The position numbers and the translations under genes are program-made. The notes below the pieces were generated by a model. That model had not been told where the DNA came from. It saw only the letters and a list, made by a program, of their open reading frames with translations, and searched no databases. 44,013 nt of DNA from Bacillota bacterium. Its GTDB lineage: Bacteria; Bacillota_I; Bacilli_A; ML615J-28; CAG-698. Every line of letters begins with the position of its first letter. Position 1 is the stretch's first letter. Where the stretch lies: positions 1-44,013 of the forward strand of contig JAEEHM010000099.1 in the NCBI GenBank assembly GCA_016280895.1, in the 5' to 3' direction. Positions 19,099 through 27,638 of this stretch are shown piece after piece.

Positions 19099-20298
19099 TT
19101 ATTCCTCAGTATTTTCTTCAACTGCTTCTGTTTCTTCTACAGTTTCTAAAGCAGGTTCTTCTACTTTCTCTTCTTCTTTTTGTGGAACATATGTTGGAGT
19201 TTGACCTTCTAAATAGATTCTTTCTTCAGTTTCTTTATTGAAGATAAAAATCTTATTAGGTTTAATATCAAATGTAACTTCTTCTTTTCCTTCTTCAATC
19301 TTATTATCAGCATCAATGATACTTCTAATAATTGGATTTGCTGATTCTTCTTTTGTTGAAACAACTGATACATCACGACCCATTACTTCAACATTAGCAA
19401 GTTTAAGTTTTAAAGCACCATTTTCTTTTAAGATAAAGCCTTCAGGTCTAATACCAATGATAACTTCTTGATTTTCAATTCCATTAGCTGAAGCAACCTT
19501 ATCTTCACCAATATAAATAGCACCATTTTCAACTCTACCATTGAATACGTTAATAGGTGGAGTACCTAAGAATTTAGCAACGAATAAATTTACTGGACTA
19601 TCATATACATCTTGAGGTTTACCAATTTGTTGGATAATACCCTTCTTCATAACAACGATCATATCACTAATACTCATAGCTTCTTCTTGGTCATGTGTTA
19701 CGAACACTGTTGTAATACCAGTAGATTTCTGGATACGTTTAATTTCTTCACGTGTTTGAAGTCTTAGTCTAGCATCTAGATTTGATAATGGTTCATCTAG
19801 TAATAATACTCTTGGCATCTTAACTAAAGCACGAGCAATAGCAACACGTTGTTGTTGACCACCTGAAAGTTCAGAAGGCTTTCTGTTCATCAACTCATCA
19901 ATTTGAACTAGTTTAGCAACATTGTAAGCACGTTCCAACATTTCATCCTTGCTTAATTTATCTTCACCCTTTAAATTTTGAAGTGGGAATAAGATGTTTT
20001 GCTTAACTGTCATATGAGGATACAAAGCATAATTTTGGAATACTAAACCAACTCCTCTTGACTCTGGTTCTAGATTAGTTACATCATCATCACCAAAATA
20101 GATTTTACCACTTGTAGCAGCTTGAAGGCCACAAATCATATAAAGTGTTGTACTCTTACCACAACCAGATGGTCCTAAAAGACCAATTAATTTTCCATCA
20201 GGAATTTCAAAAGTGAAATTATTAACAGCAACTACTTCGCTACCATCTTTGTTCCTACTTGGAAAGATCTTTGTCAAATTCTCTAAAACAACTTTCAT
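19099..20298 (-). CDS. ABC ATPase (UgpC/MsmK/MalK-like)
   Basis: GLLGPSGCGKSTTLYMICGLQ; LSGGQQQRVAIARALVKMPRVLLLDEPLSNLDARLR; C-terminal TOBE-like region. Confidence 0.93.
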   Translation of the reverse strand: MKVVLENLTKIFPSRNKDGSEVVAVNNFTFEIPDGKLIGLLGPSGCGKSTTLYMICGLQAATSGKIYFGDDDVTNLEPESRGVGLVFQNYALYPHMTVKQNILFPLQNLKGEDKLSKDEMLERAYNVAKLVQIDELMNRKPSELSGGQQQRVAIARALVKMPRVLLLDEPLSNLDARLRLQTREEIKRIQKSTGITTVFVTHDQEEAMSISDMIVVMKKGIIQQIGKPQDVYDSPVNLFVAKFLGTPPINVFNGRVENGAIYIGEDKVASANGIENQEVIIGIRPEGFILKENGALKLKLANVEVMGRDVSVVSTKEESANPIIRSIIDADNKIEEGKEEVTFDIKPNKIFIFNKETEERIYLEGQTPTYVPQKEEEKVEEPALETVEETEAVEENTEE

Positions 20299-20313
20299 AT
20301 TTTATCCTTTCTC

Positions 20314-21087
20314 CTAATAGGTCTTTTCCCTATTAACTTCTTCTTCATGAAGTTTCTCTCTATATTTAATTCTTTCTTCATTAGTATTAAATATTTTTTG
20401 ACTTTCTTTATCAACTACTACAGTATACGCAAATGCATCATGAATAAGAGTTCTATTCTTAGTTGCAAATAATAACACAATTTGTACAAGTAGTAGTCCA
20501 CCAATAACAATTGTTCCTGCTATGCCAATAAAACCAAACACAATAGCAAGGGCAAGTAATACAGGTATCATTGTTTCAACAACATATTTTCCTATAACAG
20601 TTCTCGCAAATAATTGCACAGTAGATACCTTGACACCATCATTTTTAATGACGCAGATAGAAAATATTTTCTTTCCAACTGTTTGTCCATTTTTAAAAAT
20701 CAGTGGAATGATAAATTCTGTAATAAATATTCCAAAGAATAAACCAACACTTATTATCATAATTGATAAATTAATAACAAGGTTAAATTCTTTAATTGCT
20801 TCTTTGTCATTAGCGTATTCTAAATTTGCTTGTTCTAATCTTTCATCATATGCTTCTTGTTCTTCTTTTGTTAAATCTTTATATTTATCAGAAGTACCCA
20901 GTAAATCAATATCATACTTTTCATTGTAGTAATCATAATATTCATTTACATTGTCGATATGTTCATTATAATTTGTAATCAAAGATATCAACCAAGCAGC
21001 ACCAACACTTAAGATGAGTACTAGAATAAAATCTAATAAAGAAGCAGCAATCCTTTTAAGGATACTCGCTCTTTCAATGTCCAACAT
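20314..21087 (-). CDS. RDD family membrane protein
   Basis: ILKRIAASLLDFILVLILS, NGQTVGKKIFSICVI; membrane helices. Confidence 0.8.
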   Translation of the reverse strand: MLDIERASILKRIAASLLDFILVLILSVGAAWLISLITNYNEHIDNVNEYYDYYNEKYDIDLLGTSDKYKDLTKEEQEAYDERLEQANLEYANDKEAIKEFNLVINLSIMIISVGLFFGIFITEFIIPLIFKNGQTVGKKIFSICVIKNDGVKVSTVQLFARTVIGKYVVETMIPVLLALAIVFGFIGIAGTIVIGGLLLVQIVLLFATKNRTLIHDAFAYTVVVDKESQKIFNTNEERIKYREKLHEEEVNREKTY

Positions 21088-21091
21088 ATTC

Positions 21092-21520
21092 TTATTCTTC
21101 GTCTTTTAATAAATAACTAAAGACTAAATTAACCAATTGACATACAAGACCAATAATAGCAATAATTACTGATATTAAAATAATTGCATTAGCTTGAGCT
21201 ATTTTATCTTCTAAATTGATAGAAGTTACGATCTTTGATCCTTTAAAAACAAATAAAAAAACAACATAGCCAATTGCAAGTAAAATAGAACTTCCTTTTA
21301 AAATAAAGTATGGTACATGTTTCTCTTTTGCACTTTCGCAAAACAAAAACATGATACTACTTCCAAAAGCAAGTATTATACCAATGAATAGCCATGTTGC
21401 TGTATTGTTCATTTTTAAATCTGTCATTAAAACATAAAAAAGACCTGCTAAAAAGACTAGCGTCCCACCAGCAAATAAAGAAATGTTTTTGACTAATAAT
21501 TTATTCATAAAACCCTCCAA
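21092..21520 (-). CDS. small membrane protein of unknown function (about 4 TM)
   Basis: Four hydrophobic segments; 4-nt gap to the RDD gene; RBS ggaggg. Confidence 0.65.
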   Translation of the reverse strand: MEGFMNKLLVKNISLFAGGTLVFLAGLFYVLMTDLKMNNTATWLFIGIILAFGSSIMFLFCESAKEKHVPYFILKGSSILLAIGYVVFLFVFKGSKIVTSINLEDKIAQANAIILISVIIAIIGLVCQLVNLVFSYLLKDEE

Positions 21521-21646
21521 ATAGAGTATTTATTGAATGCAGATTTTTTTCAATCTACACATATATATATTTTACCAATAAATGCAATTTTATTCAAGAC
21601 TTTTATATTTCTTTTTTCACTTTTTTTATCTTTTTTTATAATATTT

Positions 21647-21901
21647 TTATTCTAATTCCTTTATCTTTACTTTTCCAATTGCAATATCGACTAATTTTAT
21701 TGTGAATGGCTCTGTATAATGTGCTATTTTACTCTCTACACATACAAAAAATGGATACACTGAAGTTATCCTTGATTCAGCATTTTCCACCTTCAATCTT
21801 CCATCTTTAATACTCACATGAATCATTACATCTTCTTCTTTTAAATTTTTTAATTTTTCAAATATTTCTTTTTCTGTTAGCTTGTTTTCCATAATAATCA
21901 C
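21647..21901 (-). CDS. small protein, possibly Veg family
   Basis: MIHVSIKDGRLKVENAESRITSVYPFFVCVESKIAHYTEPFTIKLVDIAIGKVKI resembles the Veg core (GGRRKT..G...ETYPSVFVI....SYSYADVLT). Confidence 0.55.
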   Translation of the reverse strand: MIIMENKLTEKEIFEKLKNLKEEDVMIHVSIKDGRLKVENAESRITSVYPFFVCVESKIAHYTEPFTIKLVDIAIGKVKIKELE

Positions 21902-21979
21902 CTACATATTTATTATATCACTTTTAAAATTTTTATGTAAGTAATATTTTTAACTAATTGAAAACTTCCTATTATAAAA

Positions 21980-22004
21980 AATATAAAGCTCAATAAAGAG
22001 CTTT
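21980..22004 (-). terminator. intrinsic terminator of the asnA-GNAT unit
   Basis: Minus strand AAAGCTC TTTATT GAGCTTT followed by ATATTTTTTAT; overlaps the stop codon. Confidence 0.7.
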
Positions 22005-22428
22005 ATATTTTCTTTCTCATATAAGTATGTTCCATATTAGCATCCATGAAAATATCGCCATATGCAACATAACCTAATTTCTCATAGAAATCTAATTTAT
22101 CAAGCTGAGCTTCAATATAGACTTCATGGTATCCAAGTGTTTGTGCTACCTTTTCAATTGAGGAAATCATCTTAGTTGCATAGCCTCTTCCACGATATTC
22201 TTTTAATGTTGCAATGCGACCAATATGTGCTCTGTTCTCTTCATAAATCATTCTCGCACATGCTACATATTCTTCATTCTCATCAGCATACAAAAACATT
22301 TCTCCATTGAATTCAGCAAGATCCATATCTAATTCATAAGGCACATTTTGTTCCTTATTAAACACTTCAAATCTTATTTTAAAATTAGTTAATATTTGAT
22401 CCTTAGTCTTACAAATAATTAATCCCAT
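22003..22428 (-). CDS. GNAT family N-acetyltransferase (ElaA-like)
   Basis: HIGRIATLKEYRGRGYATKMISSIE; FYEKLGYVAYG. Confidence 0.85.
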   Translation of the reverse strand: MGLIICKTKDQILTNFKIRFEVFNKEQNVPYELDMDLAEFNGEMFLYADENEEYVACARMIYEENRAHIGRIATLKEYRGRGYATKMISSIEKVAQTLGYHEVYIEAQLDKLDFYEKLGYVAYGDIFMDANMEHTYMRKKI

Positions 22429-22436
22429 GTATTCCT

Positions 22437-23447
22437 CTATAATAAATTGATATTATATTTCTTGAATTCTTCAATATCTTCATCACTCCAATATGATGAT
22501 TGTACTTCACCAATATGGACTTTCTTTAACATATACATACAAATTCTTGATTGACCAATACCACCACCAATTGTGTAAGGAAGAGTCTTATTTAAGATTC
22601 CTTGATGATATGGGAATTCTAATTTATATTCTTCTTTCTTTTCTTTTATTTGGCTAAGTAAAGAGTTTTCATCTACTCTAATACCCATAGAAGATAATTC
22701 AAAACCAATCTTTAATGGTTCGTACCAAAGAAGGATATCACCATTTAAACTCCAATCATCATAGTCAGCAGCTCTACCATCATGTGGTTCGCCATCTTTT
22801 AATTTACCACCAATTTGCATTAGGAATACTGCTTTGTATTTCTTACATATTTCATTTTCTCTTTCTTTTCTAGATAAACTAGGATACATATCTTCTAATT
22901 CACTTGTAGTTAAAAACTTAATATCTGCAGGTAAATCTTGTTTTAAAGCAGGGAATTCTTTTACTAATTTTTCTTCAGTTTTAAGTAAGGCAGAATAAAT
23001 CTTTTTAACTGTTTCTTTTAAAGTATCAAAGTTTCTTTGTTCCTTAGTAATTACCTTTTCCCAGTCCCATTGGTCAACATAACAAGAATGCATATTATCT
23101 AATTCCTCAAATGGTCTAATCGCATTCATATCCGTATATAAGCCTGTACCTACTTCAAAATCATATTTCTTTAAAGCATATCTTTTCCATTTAGCAAGCG
23201 ATTGAACTACTTCTAAATATGTTCCTGTTTCTACATGTGTAAAACCAACAGCTTTTTCATAACCATTTAAGTTATCATTTAAACCAGTCTTTGGTTGAAC
23301 AAAAAGTGGTGCAGATACACGAAGTAAATTTAATGATGAAGCTAATTCTCTTTCAAAATTATCTTTTACCAATTTTATAGCAACTTCAGTTTCTTTTAGA
23401 CTTAATAATGATTTGTAATCTTTAACATAATATTTCATAATATTCAC
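22437..23447 (-). CDS. asnA: aspartate--ammonia ligase
   Basis: KETEVAIKLVKDNFERELASSLNLLRVSAPLFV, FDVGTGLYTDMNAIR-type core, GGGIGQSRICMYML. Confidence 0.94.
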   Translation of the reverse strand: MNIMKYYVKDYKSLLSLKETEVAIKLVKDNFERELASSLNLLRVSAPLFVQPKTGLNDNLNGYEKAVGFTHVETGTYLEVVQSLAKWKRYALKKYDFEVGTGLYTDMNAIRPFEELDNMHSCYVDQWDWEKVITKEQRNFDTLKETVKKIYSALLKTEEKLVKEFPALKQDLPADIKFLTTSELEDMYPSLSRKERENEICKKYKAVFLMQIGGKLKDGEPHDGRAADYDDWSLNGDILLWYEPLKIGFELSSMGIRVDENSLLSQIKEKKEEYKLEFPYHQGILNKTLPYTIGGGIGQSRICMYMLKKVHIGEVQSSYWSDEDIEEFKKYNINLL

Positions 23448-23518
23448 CTCTAAATAATTATTACTATTATTTTACTATTTTTATTATATTTATTCAACAC
23501 TTGTTATCTATTTTTTTG

Positions 23519-23547
23519 TTGTAAAACGTTTGTAAAAAAGGTATAAT
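23519..23547 (+). promoter_or_regulatory. sigmaA promoter for the DUF2752 gene; predicted leaderless
   Basis: TTGTAA-17 nt-TATAAT; -10 ends 6 nt before the ATG at 23554. Confidence 0.7.
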
Positions 23548-23553
23548 ATTAAT

Positions 23554-23904
23554 ATGAAAAATATAAAATTACTTAAACTTATTTTACGAATAATTAGAAT
23601 AATCATATATTTAGCTTTATTTATCACATTTGCGATTATTCCAACAACAGAATTTATTGGTCATAGCATATGCTTAATTAAGATACTTACAGGCTATGAT
23701 TGTCCTACCTGTGGCGTCACACGTGCCTTTTCATCGCTTATGCACCTTAAATTTATTGATGCATATCATTTTAATCCAGCTTTCACACTTGTGATTTTTC
23801 CAATAGTTTTGTTTATAATTATTAATGATATTATAAATATGCTTATTGAATGGATAGCAAGAAAGGAAACATGTTCATATCTTGAACATCTATTTGTGAT
23901 ATGA
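23554..23904 (+). CDS. DUF2752 domain membrane protein
   Basis: LTGYDCPTCGVTRAFSSLMHLKFIDAYHFNPAF. Confidence 0.85.
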   Translation: MKNIKLLKLILRIIRIIIYLALFITFAIIPTTEFIGHSICLIKILTGYDCPTCGVTRAFSSLMHLKFIDAYHFNPAFTLVIFPIVLFIIINDIINMLIEWIARKETCSYLEHLFVI

Positions 23905-24086
23905 TTTCTTTCTTATATTATTTATTCTTAGTATTATTCTCTTTATCTGCATATTCTTGTTTTATTGTTTATGTTTTGATAATAAAGAAAAAAATTGTTA
24001 ATAAGAAATATCTTATAATCACAATTCTAATAATTCTTTCTTTATTATTCTTATTCTTATGGAATTATATAAGAAATATAAAATAA
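23901..24086 (+). CDS. 61-aa hypothetical membrane protein
   Basis: ATGA overlap with the DUF2752 gene; two hydrophobic segments. Confidence 0.55.
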   Translation: MISFLYYLFLVLFSLSAYSCFIVYVLIIKKKIVNKKYLIITILIILSLLFLFLWNYIRNIK

Positions 24087-24127
24087 GTTCTAATCATCTT
24101 TAATGATAATTAGAACTTATTTTTTTA
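24087..24127. terminator. bidirectional terminator
   Basis: taagttctaatcat ctttaa tgataattagaactta hairpin followed by T-run, between convergent genes. Confidence 0.85.
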
Positions 24128-25873
24128 TTGCATTATATAATATAGTGATTGCCAATTATCTCTTTTCTTCGCATATTGACTTTTTTTCATCACATCAATT
24201 GAATATTCTAATTTAGTTCTTTCAAATAATTCAGTTATATGATGAGCCTTAACTGCCTCACTAAAATCATCAATCATTTCATTTCGATCTTTCACATCCA
24301 TATCTAATCTTGTTAAATTTAGATAAGCTAAATTAAGTGATAATTCACCTAATCTAAAACGATATTTAGCTTCAGTTTCAATATATGCTTTATTAAGTAA
24401 ATTAGCAGCTTGTTCTTCTAATTTATCAGTAAACATAGGATGATCACTATCATCATATAACCATAAATCATATCCCTTAACAGCATCTTCAAATAAGAAT
24501 ATAAAATCAAATACAGCTTTAGCTGCTTTCTTTCCATAATATGCTTTACAGAATTCCATTACTTCATCTTCAAGTACAAGATTATCATATCGCATAAAAC
24601 GAGCGGCAATATATGCTTTTAGTTTATCTAAGTATCCTCCACCACCGTGAGAGAAATTACCTTGCATCAATAAGCCTTTCACATTGTTTTTCTTATAGAA
24701 TTCAATGTTTTTAGTCATACTTCTCAAATTAGGGAAAGGAAGTAAATAATTTCTAAAATTAACAGCATAATCCCAAATATAAAGTCTATTTGTAATTTTT
24801 GACCATTTCATGAAATCATCATAGAATAAACCACCTCTACTCTTTGGATTCATTCTATATTCTTCTTCAATTGATCTTGACCATGAACATTCAATATTAC
24901 ATAATCTCACAATTACATTCTTATCTGGTATTAAAGTTTTTGGAGGTTTACGTGAATATTGATATGCAAATGTATGTATTAACACATCTGGATATTCCTT
25001 ATTTACCTCTCTTGCAACTTTAGACACAAAATTAATAATCGATGCACTTTGTGCTTCTTCTTTATCATCAAGGGCCTTGCACTTATCACATTCACATGCC
25101 ATCTTAATAAAGTGACCCATCCATTCATCTTGAGCTACAGAAAAGATATGACAATCCATATGATTTCTTTTCCATTCTTTCACTTTTTCAACAGCAAGTT
25201 TAAATACATCTTCATTTGATAAACAAAGTTCAGTATGTTCCTTTACTCTATGACCATCAATATATGAAAAATATTCTGGATGTGTATCAAAATATTCTTT
25301 TGGACTAACAATATCAGAAAATGAATGGTGGAAATTGAACCATTTATTTTTACCGCCTTCTCTTTCGCCTAAATCAGCCAAATTACTATTCAACATATTT
25401 TTAGATGCAAAACAAGATGTAAAAGCATCAGTGAAATATACTTCACGATATTCAAATTTGAAATCAAAGATGATTTCATTTTTAAACACAATATCATCTA
25501 CTTCCTTATAAGTTTCACAATCAGACGCAAAGCATCGAAAATGAATATAATCTTCTAAGAAACGATATACTGCATATAAAATAGCTCTTGGTGAATTACC
25601 ATCAATAATTAAATCATCACCAACTTCTTTAATTATAAAAGCTTCATCACTTAAATTATTTAATCTTTCATCTTTCTTATTGCCACGTGCCCTACCAATT
25701 ATAATTTCTTTACCATATTTATCGCACTTATCAGAATATATAGGTAGTGGACAATTAGTACTTAAATATAAATATTTTTCAAGTTCACTAGCTGCAAATC
25801 TTTCACATACGCTAGCATCCTTATTATTCACAATATAATATTCACTTCTTTGATTTTTAATAATTTCTAACAT
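24125..25873 (-). CDS. DUF4838 domain protein (alpha-glucuronidase-like N-terminus)
   Basis: ERFAASELEKYLYLST..., IIIGRARGNK, GNSPRAILYAVYRFLEDY, EYFSYIDGHRVKEHTELCLSNEDV; start assigned to MLEIIKNQ (RBS just upstream) rather than the longer ORF start at 25933. Confidence 0.8.
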   Translation of the reverse strand: MLEIIKNQRSEYYIVNNKDASVCERFAASELEKYLYLSTNCPLPIYSDKCDKYGKEIIIGRARGNKKDERLNNLSDEAFIIKEVGDDLIIDGNSPRAILYAVYRFLEDYIHFRCFASDCETYKEVDDIVFKNEIIFDFKFEYREVYFTDAFTSCFASKNMLNSNLADLGEREGGKNKWFNFHHSFSDIVSPKEYFDTHPEYFSYIDGHRVKEHTELCLSNEDVFKLAVEKVKEWKRNHMDCHIFSVAQDEWMGHFIKMACECDKCKALDDKEEAQSASIINFVSKVAREVNKEYPDVLIHTFAYQYSRKPPKTLIPDKNVIVRLCNIECSWSRSIEEEYRMNPKSRGGLFYDDFMKWSKITNRLYIWDYAVNFRNYLLPFPNLRSMTKNIEFYKKNNVKGLLMQGNFSHGGGGYLDKLKAYIAARFMRYDNLVLEDEVMEFCKAYYGKKAAKAVFDFIFLFEDAVKGYDLWLYDDSDHPMFTDKLEEQAANLLNKAYIETEAKYRFRLGELSLNLAYLNLTRLDMDVKDRNEMIDDFSEAVKAHHITELFERTKLEYSIDVMKKSQYAKKRDNWQSLYYIMQ

Positions 25874-25920
25874 ATTTACCTCTTTTTCTTTTATTATTAT
25901 ACCATATTTAGTCATATAAA

Positions 25921-25950
25921 AAAAGAACAACAATTGAAATTGTTATTCTT
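25921..25950 (-). terminator. intrinsic terminator after the PPTase gene
   Basis: agaacaacaat tgaa attgttattct with flanking A/T tracts. Confidence 0.6.
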
Positions 25951-26605
25951 TATTCATCAAGTCAGGAATTACGCAAAGATTTCTTTCTTTAAATAAATTC
26001 TTTTCCATTTTCTTAGTCAAATGAGCACCCACAAAACTTGCAATATAACCATCACAATAACAGGTAATATATTTCGCAATTGGATAATTTGCGTATACAA
26101 CAGTATTATCTTCATAATCAATCACAATATCATGAATATTTTTAATTAAACCAAGACCAATATATTTTAAATATGCTTCTTTAATAGTCCAGATTTGCGT
26201 AAAAGTAGTATTATCATCAGTATTATAGAAATTATAATCATTATCATTATAAACTCTTCTTGTTAATCTATCCAATCTATCCTCTTTAAAATTTTGAATA
26301 TATTGAACATCAACACCAATTTCTTCATCACTTAATGACATTAGACACATATCATTAGAATGAGAGATGTTGAAATGATAAGTGCCATCCTTGAAATCAG
26401 GTTTACCATATTGATTAAATACTAATGTTGAATCAAGATTTTCTTTTTCTACTACATACTTAAACAAGATATCCCTTGCTATTTTTTCTTTTCTTTTTGC
26501 AGCATTAGTGATATCTTTATATTCATCATTATTTGAAAATCCCTCAATTACTTCTTCTTTGATCGTACTAATCTTTAAGTAATAATTTTTCAACATAATC
26601 TTCAC
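25943..26605 (-). CDS. 4'-phosphopantetheinyl transferase, Sfp type
   Basis: FNISHSNDMCLMSLSDEEIGVDVQ; FTQIWTIKEAYLKYIGLGL. Confidence 0.9.
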   Translation of the reverse strand: MKIMLKNYYLKISTIKEEVIEGFSNNDEYKDITNAAKRKEKIARDILFKYVVEKENLDSTLVFNQYGKPDFKDGTYHFNISHSNDMCLMSLSDEEIGVDVQYIQNFKEDRLDRLTRRVYNDNDYNFYNTDDNTTFTQIWTIKEAYLKYIGLGLIKNIHDIVIDYEDNTVVYANYPIAKYITCYCDGYIASFVGAHLTKKMEKNLFKERNLCVIPDLMNKE

Positions 26606-26654
26606 CCAATTATATTATATTATAATAATTTTCAATTGTAAATTAAATAAAAAA

Positions 26655-26696
26655 TAAAAACGATTTCTAAAATTTCTTTTAAAAATCGTTTTTTTT
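26655..26696 (-). terminator. terminator of the cobalamin-riboswitch unit
   Basis: aaaacgattt...aaatcgtttt inverted repeat followed on the minus strand by a U-rich tract. Confidence 0.75.
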
Positions 26697-26697
26697 A

Positions 26698-27240
26698 TTA
26701 TTCATTTGTTTGGTCGATAATTACTTGTTCATCATTATCAATTAAATAAACATCATTTTTCTTTAATGCTTTGTAAAGTGGATTATATAACCACAATACT
26801 GTGATAACAGAACATGCCACTAACACAATTTCAAATGGTATGTCAGCAATAACATAGGCTTTGAAATCGACTTTATAAAAAACTACACTTGATAAGACGA
26901 AGATCCAACAATACAATAATGCTCCAATTCCTGCAACTGTTGCTTTTACATAGATATTTTTCTTTCTCACAAAATAACTTGCAAGCATTATTGTTTCCCA
27001 ACCAATAAACATTGGTAAGATTACATATAAGGTCATTGAACCTACAAATAGATTATCTAATAGTACATGCATTAACACAATTGCAGTTCCCCACTTAGGG
27101 CCACAATATGCTCCATATAGTACTAATAGTAATACTGTAAGTTGAACATTAGGAATAAATGATAGAGCTTCTTCTTGAACAAATATAATCGCTGTAAGAA
27201 TAGCAGTTACTACAACTTTTAAGATTAGTTTTTTTCTCAT
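26698..27240 (-). CDS. ECF transporter S component-like protein, probable cobalamin uptake
   Basis: Small multi-TM protein: TAILTAIIFVQEEALSFIPNVQLTVLLLVLYGAYCGPKWGTAIVLMHVLLDNL; downstream of a cobalamin riboswitch. Confidence 0.7.
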   Translation of the reverse strand: MRKKLILKVVVTAILTAIIFVQEEALSFIPNVQLTVLLLVLYGAYCGPKWGTAIVLMHVLLDNLFVGSMTLYVILPMFIGWETIMLASYFVRKKNIYVKATVAGIGALLYCWIFVLSSVVFYKVDFKAYVIADIPFEIVLVACSVITVLWLYNPLYKALKKNDVYLIDNDEQVIIDQTNE

Positions 27241-27638
27241 AGCTTAGTTTCCCTTAAACTTACTACTAATCCATCCTTTATTTTAATACCATCTATGGTG
27301 TAATTTGAATAAACATCATCAACATAGATAGCTAGATATGTAGTAGTAAAATCAGTTTTAACATCATCGATGTCATATAACCATACACCAGTTTGTGTTT
27401 CGCTATATCTTACAGTGTAGTTTTCTTTAATAATTGACCAAACAGAATCTCCCTCTTTATAATTAAATTCCCTTTTATTCACCTTATTATCAAGTGTCAC
27501 AATCTCAATAGTGATTGTGCCGACATCTTGAGATACTGCATTTTTCTTTTCTACTTGTTTTGCAATGATTAATGCTCCAATTGCGAGTGATAAGAAAAAT
27601 ACAGTAATAAGGACTTTAATCAGGATATTTTTACGCAA
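27237..27638 (-). CDS. membrane-anchored DUF4430 (transcobalamin-like C-terminal) protein
   Basis: N-terminal TM; VTIEIVTLDNKVNKREFNYKEGDSVWSIIKENYTVRYSETQTGVWLYDIDDVKTD...YLAIYVDDVYSNYTIDGIKIKDGLVVSLR. Confidence 0.75.
   Translation of the reverse strand: MRKNILIKVLITVFFLSLAIGALIIAKQVEKKNAVSQDVGTITIEIVTLDNKVNKREFNYKEGDSVWSIIKENYTVRYSETQTGVWLYDIDDVKTDFTTTYLAIYVDDVYSNYTIDGIKIKDGLVVSLRETKL

Noticed and set aside
23448-23518. T-box or other leader upstream of asnA
   Set aside because: No GGTNCCACC-type T-box sequence or specifier structure; the divergent intergenic region is too short and AT-rich
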